64,000 nt of DNA from a bacterium endosymbiont of Escarpia laminata (lineage in GTDB: Bacteria; Pseudomonadota; Gammaproteobacteria; Chromatiales; Chromatiaceae). Under the pieces are notes generated by a model. That model saw nothing but the letters and a program-made list of their open reading frames with translations. It was not told where the DNA came from and did no database searches. Position 1 is the stretch's first letter. Each line of letters begins with the position of its first letter. The stretch spans positions 310,001 through 374,000 of the forward strand of contig QGON01000070.1 of the NCBI GenBank assembly GCA_003660235.1, read 5' to 3'. A program made the translations under genes and the position numbers. Positions 9,164 through 18,324 of the stretch are shown one piece after another.

Positions 9164-11278
9164 TCAAGCGTTGTATCTTCTTCTCAGCGTGTAGCCCAAA
9201 CCACCCAAACCGAGCAGCAGCGGCAACCAGAGTACCGCGCCGCCGCCACCCCCATCTGAAATGACGATACCGCCACCGGTATTCACGAAGATGGTGCCGT
9301 GTGCGAGGGCGGTGCCGTCCGTGGCCTTGCAGGCCGTTCCAGCGGCAGTGGTGCCTGTAACACCTATGTCGGCATCCGAGAGACTGAAAAAGATGTTGTT
9401 GCTGCAGGTCACGCGCACCCGGCCTCTGGCAACCAGCTTGTTCGGCAGGATAGGCGACGCTGAACCGGTATTGGGAAATGTTCCAAGATTCAAAACCGCA
9501 TCGTCATTGTGGTCGCAATAGGTCGAACCATCAGCACTAAAAGAGAGCAGGCTGATCGTAACCTGTGGGCAACTGCCTCCGGTGCCACCAACCGCCCAAC
9601 CGATAGTCTGGGCGAATCCGCCTGGATAGTTGCCCGCAATATTCAGCACACCACCATTTACATCAAAAGGGCCGGTGCCACCATCCACCGTCACCACCAG
9701 ATCGTCTTCATCCACGCCTGAGTTGCCGTCACGAACGGTAAGTCGAAAATTCAGGGTTCTGCCCACTGCTGGCAGAGTTTCACCGATATCTCCAATAGCT
9801 CCCGTCAACTGGAGGCTGAGCCGGGGAAGATTTCGGGCCGGTGTATCTATTGGCAGAAAGGAGCGGAACAGAGGGGAGCCCGCATCCATCTGGTCCCACT
9901 GGTAGGAGAGGGTATCGAGTTCTGGATCCAGAGCGGAACCGGACAGGGTAAAAGGCGTGTTTATTGGAATCGTGAAATCCGCCCCGGCATTTGCTGTGGG
10001 AGCCGTATTACCGCTGGATGCGATTGTCCCGCAACTGCCTCCAGCGCCAGCGACAAAAGCCACCATCTGCTCAATGCTCACCCCATGAAAGGTGGCATCC
10101 GAATTGCCCTGCAGATTTTCCGCACCGCAGATACCCGCATAGCTCATGATGGTGGAACCACTGCCGGGCTCTACCGCCGTCGCAGGTATCCGGTTTCCGG
10201 CACAAGCACCCGCCGTGCCATTGAAGGTATGATCCGCCCCGAACTGATGGCCTATTTCGTGAGAGACGAAATCGATATAGAAGGCGTCACCCGTAGGCGA
10301 AGTCGAACCGGTTACCCCACCGCCTTTGGTATTGTTATCACAGACACTCTCCAAAAAAGCGATGCCGCCACCTACCCAGGTACTGAAAACATGGCCAATA
10401 TCGTAATTTCCACTACCAATAACACTATCGAGCGTAGTTCTGTTTGCGGTCAGAAAATCTGAATTTGAATCGAGCGGATCAGGATAGGGATCGTTGGCTC
10501 CATCCGTATAGATGATCTGGTCATTGTTGCCGACCAGAATAAACTGCACCGCAAAATCCCGGCCATAGATCTGATTGACCCGGTTGATGGCGGTCACCAT
10601 GGCAGAGAGCGCACTGGTCTTGGTGCCGCCGTGAAACTGGGTGTATTCGCCGGTGGCCGCTACTGCCAGCCGATAGTTGCGGCGTTGGAATTCGGTTCTC
10701 ATGGCCAAATCGCCATCGCTGCGCTCCGCTGTCTGCCGATCATCCCCATCAACAGCGCAGGTAAATCCGCTTTCAGCTCCCATGCCGCGCTGAGCCAGGG
10801 CGTAGTCGCCTTTGTAGTAGGCGCGATAACCGCCACTCCCATCCGGATCGATAAAGACAGTACCGGCGGTAGAGGTGATCATGCCGTGAAACCCCTGCGG
10901 GGTCATATCCAGCCGACCGCTGGCGCCGGGATCATCGACACCATGAACCTGATAGGTGGTTATCTCCGGATAGCGCGCTGCCAGTTCCGGCGCCAATATC
11001 GGTGAGCGTTCGAGTCGAAAGCGCTGCATCGTGCCGTTGGGCATGGGTAGGCTGAGTTCCGAACCCTGGCTGCTGGTAAACTCCAGAGGGGCAGCCGCCA
11101 AGGCCTGCCGCAGGGCGCCATCGTTCGCTCGCAGAGAGCGGTAATAGAGTAGTTCGGCAGTTACCCCGCGAGCAGCGGTATCCCCAGTGGGCGCATCACT
11201 CCAGATAGAGGCAGATACGCTGAAGGGAATTCCCAACAGTGCGGTGATAATAACAAAACGTGATATTCCGGCGCGCAT
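9164..11278 (-). CDS. Secreted reprolysin-like zinc metalloprotease with GlyGly-CTERM tail
   Basis: 704 residues. A signal peptide (MRAGISRFVIITALLG, then SVSASIW) is followed by a propeptide-like region (about 30-190) and a metzincin catalytic domain with HEIGHQFGADH: zinc ligands His340, His344 and His350, Glu341 as base, and a Met-turn in STIMSYAGICG. After residue 420 comes a PKD/Ig-like domain (NTAPTANAGADFTI, then LDTLSYQWDQMDAG). The C-terminus is a glycine run (SDGGGGGAVLWLP), a hydrophobic helix and the basic end RRRYNA, the three-part GlyGly-CTERM sorting signal. The neighbouring rhombosortase (8138-8722, opposite strand) is the expected processing enzyme, so the protease is probably released or anchored at the cell surface after type II secretion. 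The substrate is unknown. Confidence 0.9.
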   Translation of the reverse strand: MRAGISRFVIITALLGIPFSVSASIWSDAPTGDTAARGVTAELLYYRSLRANDGALRQALAAAPLEFTSSQGSELSLPMPNGTMQRFRLERSPILAPELAARYPEITTYQVHGVDDPGASGRLDMTPQGFHGMITSTAGTVFIDPDGSGGYRAYYKGDYALAQRGMGAESGFTCAVDGDDRQTAERSDGDLAMRTEFQRRNYRLAVAATGEYTQFHGGTKTSALSAMVTAINRVNQIYGRDFAVQFILVGNNDQIIYTDGANDPYPDPLDSNSDFLTANRTTLDSVIGSGNYDIGHVFSTWVGGGIAFLESVCDNNTKGGGVTGSTSPTGDAFYIDFVSHEIGHQFGADHTFNGTAGACAGNRIPATAVEPGSGSTIMSYAGICGAENLQGNSDATFHGVSIEQMVAFVAGAGGSCGTIASSGNTAPTANAGADFTIPINTPFTLSGSALDPELDTLSYQWDQMDAGSPLFRSFLPIDTPARNLPRLSLQLTGAIGDIGETLPAVGRTLNFRLTVRDGNSGVDEDDLVVTVDGGTGPFDVNGGVLNIAGNYPGGFAQTIGWAVGGTGGSCPQVTISLLSFSADGSTYCDHNDDAVLNLGTFPNTGSASPILPNKLVARGRVRVTCSNNIFFSLSDADIGVTGTTAAGTACKATDGTALAHGTIFVNTGGGIVISDGGGGGAVLWLPLLLGLGGLGYTLRRRYNA

Positions 11279-11437
11279 GCAACCCGTCTCCGGTTAGTTA
11301 GTCTCTATTGGATGTAATTCCCCACAGCTTACTGCGAAGAGTTTGCAGGAGCAGCGCCCCGCCGTTACTACAATTCATACCCACTTGAGAGGTTGTGGTT
11401 TATCTTATTCGTCAGTCCCTGAACCGTTCCTGAACGA

Positions 11438-12871
11438 TCAGGCCTTGAGTTTTTTCAGCAGAAGCTCGTTGACCTGTTCAGGATTGGCCTTGCCTCTGGT
11501 CGCTTTCATGACCTGGCCGACAAAGAAACCCAGCAGCTTCTCCTTGCCCGCACGAAACTGTTCGACCTGCTTCAGATTGTTGGCGATGATGTCGTCAATA
11601 ATCGGCTCTATCGCCCCTGTATCGGTAATCTGCTTGAGACCTTTAGCCTCGATCACCCCATCCGCGTCACCCTCGCCGTTCCAGATCGCCTCGAATACCT
11701 GCTTTGCGATCTTGCCGGAGATGGTCTTGTCGGCGATACGTTTCAGCAACCCGCCCATCTGCTCAGGACTCACCGGGGAGTCGACGAGGCTCAGCCCCGC
11801 CTTGTTCAATGCACCGCCCAACTCCATGGTCACCCAGTTGGCCGCCATCTTGGTTTCGCCACCCGCCTTGACCACCGCTTCATAGTAGTCCGCCAAGGGG
11901 CGGCTGGCAGTCAGTGCCTTTGCCTCTTTTTCACCCAGTGCATACTCCTGAATGAAACGCTGTAACTTGGCGGTGGGCAGTTCCGGCATCTCATCCCGGA
12001 TCTGCTCCAGCAGCGACTCATCGATCTCCACCGGCAGCAGATCCGGATCGGGGAAGTAACGGTAGTCGTTCGCCTCCTCCTTGCTGCGCATGGAGCGAGT
12101 CTCATCCTTGTCCGCGTCATAAAGACGGGTCTCCTGCACGATCCTGCCACCGCCTTCAAGCACATCGATCTGGCGATCCAGTTCATAATTGAGGGCGCGT
12201 TCCAGAAAGCGGAAGGAGTTGATGTTCTTCAGTTCTGTACGGGTACCGAACGCTTCCTGACCATAGGGACGAATGGAGAGGTTGGCATCCACCCGAAAGG
12301 AGCCCTCCTGCATATTGCCGTCACAAATACCGAGATAGACCACCAGTTGGTGAATCTTGCGAGCATAGGCCACCGCCTCCTTGATGGAACGCATATCTGG
12401 CTCGGAGACGATCTCCAGCAGCGGAGTACCGGCCCGATTAAGGTCGATCCCGCTCAAACCGTGAAAGTCCTCATGCAGCGACTTGCCCGCATCCTCCTCC
12501 AGATGCGCACGGGTGATACCGATCACCTTCGACTCGCCGTTTTCCATCTCGATGGTCAACTCGCCTTTGCCTACGATAGGCAATTCGAACTGACTGATCT
12601 GATAACCCTTCGGCAAATCCGGATAGAAGTAGTTTTTCCGCGCAAACACTGAGCGTTTACCAATTTCAGCGCCAATTGCAACACCGAATTTGAGCGCGCA
12701 GTTCACCGCCTCCCGGTTCAACACCGGCAACACGCCGGGGAGGGCCAGATCCACATTGCAGGCCTGGGTATTGGGCGCTGCACCATAGGCCGTGGAGGCT
12801 CCGGAGAAGATCTTCGATTTGGTTGCCAGTTGGGTATGAACTTCCAACCCGATGACGGTTTCCCACTGCAT
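11438..12871 (-). CDS. gatB: Asp/Glu-tRNA amidotransferase subunit B
   Basis: 477 residues. Subunit of GatCAB, which converts misacylated Asp-tRNA(Asn) or Glu-tRNA(Gln) to the amide form. It binds the tRNA and activates the side chain with ATP. The start [15 protein letters not shown] is the family signature; [15 protein letters not shown] and [13 protein letters not shown] follow in the cradle domain, and the C-terminal YqeY-like tail ends with [15 protein letters not shown]. It is the last gene of gatC-gatA-gatB on the minus strand, separated from gatA by 160 bp that carry a palindromic element. Confidence 0.96.
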   Translation of the reverse strand: MQWETVIGLEVHTQLATKSKIFSGASTAYGAAPNTQACNVDLALPGVLPVLNREAVNCALKFGVAIGAEIGKRSVFARKNYFYPDLPKGYQISQFELPIVGKGELTIEMENGESKVIGITRAHLEEDAGKSLHEDFHGLSGIDLNRAGTPLLEIVSEPDMRSIKEAVAYARKIHQLVVYLGICDGNMQEGSFRVDANLSIRPYGQEAFGTRTELKNINSFRFLERALNYELDRQIDVLEGGGRIVQETRLYDADKDETRSMRSKEEANDYRYFPDPDLLPVEIDESLLEQIRDEMPELPTAKLQRFIQEYALGEKEAKALTASRPLADYYEAVVKAGGETKMAANWVTMELGGALNKAGLSLVDSPVSPEQMGGLLKRIADKTISGKIAKQVFEAIWNGEGDADGVIEAKGLKQITDTGAIEPIIDDIIANNLKQVEQFRAGKEKLLGFFVGQVMKATRGKANPEQVNELLLKKLKA

Positions 12872-12916
12872 GATCTTTACTCTAGATAGAGGTTTATAAA
12901 AAACACTGATTCAACG

Positions 12917-13002
12917 TAGGCCGGCTCAAACGTAGCGGGACCGGCAACCACATGGGCGCTGCCAATCCACAATACCCGATCCGCTACGCTTGATCAGGCC
13001 TA
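12917..13002. repeat. 86-bp interspersed palindromic element, copy 2 (gatA/gatB spacer)
   Basis: Arms at 12917-12944 and 12975-13002, each 28 bp, with a 30-base centre, the same geometry as the copy at 5887-5972. The right arms of the two copies are almost identical (CCCGATCCGCTACGCTTG in both); the left arms and centres have drifted. It lies between gatA and gatB, so it would form a hairpin in the gat transcript and could tune gatB level or mRNA stability. Confidence 0.85.
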
Positions 13003-13031
13003 CACCCATAAATCCGATGACATGGAAGGCA

Positions 13032-14483
13032 TCAATAACCTTCCGGCGCCAGCTTGTGCCAGCCCGTGACCTGTTGGAGTTTATGGGCGACGTTCAGCAG
13101 CTTCGCCTCGGCGAAATAGTTGCCGATGATCTGCAACCCGACCGGCAAACCCTCCACCGGTCCCACCGGCACCGACATGCCGGGCAGTCCTGCCAGATTG
13201 GCCGCAATCGTATAGATATCATTGAGGTACATGGTCACCGGATCATCCGCCTTCTCCCCCAGACCAAAGGCAGTACTGGGTGTAGAGGGTCCCATGATCA
13301 CATCGACCTGCTCGAAGGCTGCCTTGAAATCATCGGAGATCAGGTGGCGAATCTTCTGCGCCTTCAGATAGTAGGCATCGTAATACCCGGCCGAAAGCGC
13401 ATAGGTTCCGATCATGATGCGCCGCTTTACCTCTTCTCCAAACCCCTCGCCTCTGGAACGTTTATAGAGGTCCTCAAGATCCTTGGGGTCTTCACAGCGA
13501 TATCCATAGCGTACGCCGTCGAAACGGGAGAGGTTGGAAGAACACTCGGCAGGCGCGACCACATAGTAGGTGGGCACCGCCAGATGCGTGTTGGGCAGGC
13601 TGATCTCCACCACCTCGGCACCCAGTTTGCGGTACTCATCGATGGCGGCCTCTACAGATGCCGCCACCCCGGCATCCAGGCCTTCGCCGAAATACTCCTT
13701 CGGCAGGCCTATCCTCAACCCCTGCAGAGTCTCGTTCAGACCCGCGGAAAAATCGGCTAGTGGCTCCTCCGCACTGGTGGAGTCTTTCGCATCAAAACCG
13801 GCCATGGCCTGCAGCATCAGCGCCGCATCCTCGGCGCTACGGGTCATCGGACCGCCCTGGTCGAGGCTCGACGCGAAGGCGATCATGCCATAACGGGAGA
13901 CCCGGCCGTAGGTGGGCTTCAGTCCGGTAATGCCACAGAACGCAGCTGGCTGACGGATAGAGCCGCCCGTATCTGTGCCGGTGGCCGCGACCGCCAGACG
14001 CGCTGCGACGAGGGCAGCCGAACCACCGGATGATCCGCCGGGCACACGTTCGCGGTCCCAGGGATTGTGCACCGGACCGTAGAAACTGGTCTCATTGGAT
14101 GAGCCCATGGCGAACTCATCCATGTTGGACTTGCCGAGCATCACCACCCCAGCGGCATTGAGCCGCTCCACCACAGTGGCGTCGTAGGGCGAGATGAAAC
14201 TGTCGAGCATGCGGGAACCGCAACTGGTCTTCACACCCTGGGTGCAGAAAATATCCTTCTGCGCGATAGGAATACCGGTCAGCGGCCCCGCGTCGCCCGC
14301 GCTGATCCGCTGATCAGCCGCTGCCGCAGCCTGGAGTGCGACATCCGGGGTTACCGTGATATAGCAGTTCAAGCCCCCATCCAGCGAATCGATGCGCGCC
14401 AGGAAGTGACGGGTCAATTCCACGCTGGAAAATTCACCGGCACGCAGGCTCGCGCCCAGTTCCACGATAGTTTTGTTATGCAT
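13032..14483 (-). CDS. gatA: Asp/Glu-tRNA amidotransferase subunit A
   Basis: 483 residues. Releases ammonia from glutamine for tRNA transamidation. The amidase-signature catalytic triad is complete: Lys76 ([10 protein letters not shown]), Ser151 in the glycine/serine-rich GGSSGGS and Ser175 ([11 protein letters not shown]). Length and motifs match GatA. It follows gatC by 37 bases on the minus strand and probably shares its transcript. Presence of GatCAB implies that Asn-tRNA and/or Gln-tRNA is made indirectly, or that both routes coexist. Confidence 0.96.
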   Translation of the reverse strand: MHNKTIVELGASLRAGEFSSVELTRHFLARIDSLDGGLNCYITVTPDVALQAAAAADQRISAGDAGPLTGIPIAQKDIFCTQGVKTSCGSRMLDSFISPYDATVVERLNAAGVVMLGKSNMDEFAMGSSNETSFYGPVHNPWDRERVPGGSSGGSAALVAARLAVAATGTDTGGSIRQPAAFCGITGLKPTYGRVSRYGMIAFASSLDQGGPMTRSAEDAALMLQAMAGFDAKDSTSAEEPLADFSAGLNETLQGLRIGLPKEYFGEGLDAGVAASVEAAIDEYRKLGAEVVEISLPNTHLAVPTYYVVAPAECSSNLSRFDGVRYGYRCEDPKDLEDLYKRSRGEGFGEEVKRRIMIGTYALSAGYYDAYYLKAQKIRHLISDDFKAAFEQVDVIMGPSTPSTAFGLGEKADDPVTMYLNDIYTIAANLAGLPGMSVPVGPVEGLPVGLQIIGNYFAEAKLLNVAHKLQQVTGWHKLAPEGY

Positions 14484-14520
14484 AGTCAGTCAGTTATTCC
14501 TGCCAGGTGGAACTCATCCA

Positions 14521-14808
14521 CTACTCGATCACCTTGGGCACCAGATAGAGATCATTCTCAACCTTGGGCGCAATGGCCTGGAAGTCTTCCCGGCGATCCA
14601 CTTCAGTCACCTCGTCCACCCGCAGACGCTGAGCCATGTGCAGCGGGTGGGCCATCGGCGTGACATCATCGGTTTCGACGTCATCCATCTGTGCAACCAG
14701 ACCCAGAATATTGGAGAGGTCTGTGGCGTAACCTTCGATCCGGTCCTCGTCCACCGCCATTCTGGCAAGGTGGGCAATTTTCTCTATGTCAGAGCGATCC
14801 AGCGACAT
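14521..14808 (-). CDS. gatC: Asp/Glu-tRNA amidotransferase subunit C
   Basis: 95 residues from ATG 14808, chosen over the longer frame (to 14898) because MSLDRSDIEKIAHLARM is the conserved GatC start and an AGGA box lies 11 bases upstream. GatC is a small helper that wraps around the GatA-GatB interface. The typical middle and end are present: NILGLVAQMDDVETDDV, then RVDEVTEVDRREDF and the tail NDLYLVPKVIE. First gene of the gatCAB operon. Confidence 0.94.
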   Translation of the reverse strand: MSLDRSDIEKIAHLARMAVDEDRIEGYATDLSNILGLVAQMDDVETDDVTPMAHPLHMAQRLRVDEVTEVDRREDFQAIAPKVENDLYLVPKVIE

Positions 14809-14966
14809 TCGTCTGATTCCTGTGGTGAAAAACGTGCAAAAAGTTACCACATTTAGGCGTTTCGATATACGGTGGAAAACGAAAACCACTCTGAACATCC
14901 CCCCAGTAAGGCACCATTTTCAACTCGACTGCGTGAAACTGTGCTCTCTTATTCCAGTCACATGGT

Positions 14967-14999
14967 TTGACGATTTGCCAAATTGGGATATAATTCCCA
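14967..14999 (+). promoter_or_regulatory. Sigma70-type promoter with palindrome over the -10 box (before the DUF5666-cytochrome gene)
   Basis: A -35 box TTGACG at 14967-14972 and a consensus -10 TATAAT at 14989-14994 are 16 bases apart. The 16-base near-palindrome TGGGATATAATTCCCA (14984-14999) covers the -10 box. The same arrangement occurs at 18202-18233 before the DUF6502 gene, so the palindrome is likely an operator for a shared regulator. It lies about 80 bases before ATG 15077. Confidence 0.75.
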
Positions 15000-15076
15000 C
15001 TTAGTCTAGAGCCTTCATAAATGTAGATTGGCAAACAGACCGCGCCCTCCGTATCAAACACAAGGAAACAGTCGAT

Positions 15077-18000
15077 ATGAAAAAATTACAACAAATGACC
15101 ATATCCACACTGCTGGCGCTGCTGATCAGCGCTTGTGGGGGCGGAGGCGATGACACGACATTCGGAAGTTCTTCCGCAGTACGCAGCGACGAGACCGTCC
15201 TCGGCCGGGTAACCGGCTTTGGCAGTGTATTTGTCGATGGGGTCGAGTACGAAACAGACAATACCCAAATTACCATCAATGGCGTTCCTGCCGATGAGAA
15301 TGCATTGAAACTCGGCATGGTGGTGCTGCTGACAGGCAACTCCGACGGCAGCCATGGAGAGGCCTTCAATATCGATTTCTCCGATGAGATTCACGGCTTT
15401 GTCGACGAGAACCTGACCGGTACCGGCGGCGCACTTCAGGTGATGGGACAGACCGTTTACAGCGACCCTCTCACCGTCTTTGAGTCAGCTGTTGCCGGCA
15501 TCACCACCATTGCAGCCATCCCTCAAGGCGCCATTGTCGAGATCAGTGGTTATCGTGATGCGGATGGTGCGCTGTTCGCCACCCGGATAGAGCTGAAAAA
15601 ACTCGCCTTGGCTCCAGGGGATGAGGTCAGCGTAAAAGGCCGGATCGAGACCCTGGATGAAAATGCCAAACGACTCACCCTGGGAACTATGGGGGTCGAC
15701 TACAGCCAGGCAGAGCTCAAGGACGCGCTGGTTGTCGGCGGTTTTTTTGAGATCAGCAGCCGTCAGGGCAAATCACCCATCACCGGCGACCTGATCGCTG
15801 ACGAGATCGAGGCGGCAGAAGACGCAGCGGACCTGGTCAATACTGACACAGAGGAACAGATCAAACTGGAAGGCAGAATCGACAAACGCCTTACGGATGA
15901 CCTGTTTACCCTCAATGGCCTGGAGATCCTGGTCAATCCAGAAACCGAATTTGAAGACGGCGATCAACAGCAGCTTACCGAGAATGCACTGATAAAGGTC
16001 CGGGGCCATCTCAACGGGCAGGGGCAGGTCAGCGCAGATGAGATCGAGTTTCGCTCCGAGACATACACTGAAATCGAAGGCACAGTAAGCCGGGTCGACA
16101 GCAATAACAGCACATTGACCATCGACAATAGTTTGATCCACTACTCCAGTGAAACACTGGTAAAGGACGAGTGGAAAGAGGATCGCAGTTTCAACCTGCA
16201 GCAGATCAGGGTCGGCGACGAACTGGAGATCGACGCCACACAGGATGCTTCAGGTGATCTGTTTGCAGTCAAACTGATCAGAAAATCAGGGACTGAGGTT
16301 GCCACGGATGATGCGGATAATGAGTCAGAAGAAAATGATGATGAGGATCAAGCTGACTCTGAAGCTGATCACGACGAAGGCAGCGGAAACGAAGGAGAGG
16401 AAGAGGACGAAAACGCTCAGGGAGATGAAACCGCCGAAAACAGCCAGGATGAGACGGGCGAAGAGGGCTCCCCGGAGAGCGAAGATGAAGGCGGAAACAC
16501 CGGCGTCCCAGGTATCACCGACAGCCACCGCGTCCTGGCCTTCAACGACCTCGGCATGCACTGTGCTGACCTTGACTACACCACCTTCGTTGTCCTGCCG
16601 CCTTTCAATGTAATCCGCAGCCAGGTCATCGAGCGCGGCGCCACCCCCCGCATCCTCAGCAGCGCGGAAGTCGACGTCGCCTACAAGGCGCAGATGGATG
16701 CAGCAGGCTCGATCAACACCACCAGCCAAAATCTGCCGGGATCGGTGCAGAAAACCAACTTCTGGGATATCAACCCGGCCACCGGCAACACCTTTGTCTT
16801 CGACCTGTTCGGCGGCAACCCCCCGGCGGATATGGGACTCCTGGGCCAGAGCATGCCCGGCGTCAACGCACCCTATACCGCCAATGAGGATCAACCCTTC
16901 GGGCACTACGACGCAGACTTCGGCTGGTTCTCAGCGGAGGGCGTTCCGATCCTGCCGGTGGATGACGCCGGACAGGCCAATGCCTACCCGCTGATGCAGG
17001 TTACCGCCAGCGACAAAACCAGTGGCCAGGCACTCGCCAGTCTGGACATCGTTTTGCCCGTCGCCTCCGAGGCTGACTGCCAGAACTGCCACGCCCTGGG
17101 GGAGATCGGCGCCGACAGCAACCGTCGTCCAGGCGTGGATTTCATCTTCCCGGATGATATCAACGACCCCAACGATGTACTGCAGGCGGCTAAGGTCAAC
17201 ATCCTGCGCCTCCACGACAACAAACACGGCACAGATATCGATAATCAGCGCCCGGTGCTCTGCGCCGGCTGCCACTACTCGGCAGCGCTGGACCTGGCCG
17301 GAAACGGGGGGCCAGTCGGCAATCAATTGGGGCATGCAATGATGTCCCAGGTGATGCACGGCCACCATGGTGAGTTGCGGGATCCCGCCACCGATCAGCT
17401 GATCTTCCCGGAAAACGGTACTCTGGAAGAGACCTGCTATCAGTGCCATCCCGGCAAGGTCACCAAGTGTCTGCGCGGCGCCATGGGCGGTGCCGGCATC
17501 ACCTGCCAGAACTGCCACGGCGGCATGCTAGCAGTGGGCGGGGTGCACAACCTGCCGGTCGGCGGCAGTCTCGACGGGGCCAATGACGGCACCACCCCGC
17601 GCCGGCCCTGGATCGACGAGCCACGCTGCGAATCCTGCCACACCGGTGACTCGAATGATCACTTGGGCGACACCATTCGCCTCAGTCAGACCTGGGAATC
17701 GGCAGATCCGTCGGCAACTCCCCGCCGGGCAGACAACAAGCGTTTTGCGGAAAACCCGGCCAAACTCTATCGCAACAGCCTGGGACATGGCGGCGTTGCC
17801 TGCGAAGGCTGCCACGGCTCCACCCACGCCATCTGGCCCAATGCATTGCCAGGATCCAACGACAATGTGGCCGCCGAGCAGCTGCAGGGGCATGCCGGAA
17901 CCATCAGCGAATGCAGTAGCTGTCACACCACACTGGGACTCACCCTGGAGGGTCCCCACGGCATGCACAACGTCAACAGCCCAGCCTGGACTGAGGGGCA

Positions 18001-18178
18001 TGAGTCCTTCTACAAACAGGATCCAGGGAGTTGCCGCGCATGCCACGGCCAGAACCTGGAAGGCACCGCACTCTCCCGTACCGCAACGGACCGCGACCTT
18101 CAAACCGACGCTAACGGCCAGATCCACTTGGTCAAGGGCACAGAGGTCAGTTGTACCCTGTGCCACGCGAGGCCCTGA
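15077..18178 (+). CDS. DUF5666-repeat / nine-haem cytochrome c fusion lipoprotein
   Basis: 1033 residues. A lipoprotein signal ends at Cys20 (TLLALLISAC). Residues about 38-405 are repeated beta-rich units of the DUF5666 type (GRVTGFGSVFVDG, KLGMVVLLTGN, VKGRIETLD, LEGRIDKR, IEGTVSRVD). Then follow a strongly acidic low-complexity linker (about 408-475), a beta domain beginning HRVLAFNDLGMHC (near 484), and a C-terminal cytochrome part with nine C-x-x-C-H haem sites: CQNCH, CAGCH, CYQCH, CQNCH, CESCH, CEGCH, CSSCH, CRACH and CTLCH, from about residue 667 to 1030. It should sit in the inner or outer membrane facing the periplasm or outside and move electrons. The N-terminal part is paralogous to the protein at 19151-20350. 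Fusion of DUF5666 to a multihaem module is not something I know as described. Substrate unknown. Confidence 0.88.
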   Translation: MKKLQQMTISTLLALLISACGGGGDDTTFGSSSAVRSDETVLGRVTGFGSVFVDGVEYETDNTQITINGVPADENALKLGMVVLLTGNSDGSHGEAFNIDFSDEIHGFVDENLTGTGGALQVMGQTVYSDPLTVFESAVAGITTIAAIPQGAIVEISGYRDADGALFATRIELKKLALAPGDEVSVKGRIETLDENAKRLTLGTMGVDYSQAELKDALVVGGFFEISSRQGKSPITGDLIADEIEAAEDAADLVNTDTEEQIKLEGRIDKRLTDDLFTLNGLEILVNPETEFEDGDQQQLTENALIKVRGHLNGQGQVSADEIEFRSETYTEIEGTVSRVDSNNSTLTIDNSLIHYSSETLVKDEWKEDRSFNLQQIRVGDELEIDATQDASGDLFAVKLIRKSGTEVATDDADNESEENDDEDQADSEADHDEGSGNEGEEEDENAQGDETAENSQDETGEEGSPESEDEGGNTGVPGITDSHRVLAFNDLGMHCADLDYTTFVVLPPFNVIRSQVIERGATPRILSSAEVDVAYKAQMDAAGSINTTSQNLPGSVQKTNFWDINPATGNTFVFDLFGGNPPADMGLLGQSMPGVNAPYTANEDQPFGHYDADFGWFSAEGVPILPVDDAGQANAYPLMQVTASDKTSGQALASLDIVLPVASEADCQNCHALGEIGADSNRRPGVDFIFPDDINDPNDVLQAAKVNILRLHDNKHGTDIDNQRPVLCAGCHYSAALDLAGNGGPVGNQLGHAMMSQVMHGHHGELRDPATDQLIFPENGTLEETCYQCHPGKVTKCLRGAMGGAGITCQNCHGGMLAVGGVHNLPVGGSLDGANDGTTPRRPWIDEPRCESCHTGDSNDHLGDTIRLSQTWESADPSATPRRADNKRFAENPAKLYRNSLGHGGVACEGCHGSTHAIWPNALPGSNDNVAAEQLQGHAGTISECSSCHTTLGLTLEGPHGMHNVNSPAWTEGHESFYKQDPGSCRACHGQNLEGTALSRTATDRDLQTDANGQIHLVKGTEVSCTLCHARP

Positions 18179-18201
18179 TGCAGGGTCATGAAGAGTATTA
18201 C

Positions 18202-18233
18202 TTGACCCACACGAAAATGGGATCATAATCCCA
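18202..18233 (+). promoter_or_regulatory. Second promoter with the same palindrome (before the DUF6502 gene)
   Basis: A -35 box TTGACC at 18202-18207 and -10 CATAAT at 18224-18229, spaced 16 bases, with the palindrome TGGGATCATAATCCCA (18218-18233) over the -10. Spacing of both boxes and palindrome relative to each other matches the promoter at 14967-14999 within one or two bases. It lies about 90 bases before ATG 18325. Confidence 0.75.
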
Positions 18234-18324
18234 ACAGCGCCATCTTCCGGTCAGCCCTCCAGAGGCTGGCCGGAACCTGCGCCCTGATGACGAGATCAGC
18301 TACCGACATGGAATAAGCAGTTTG

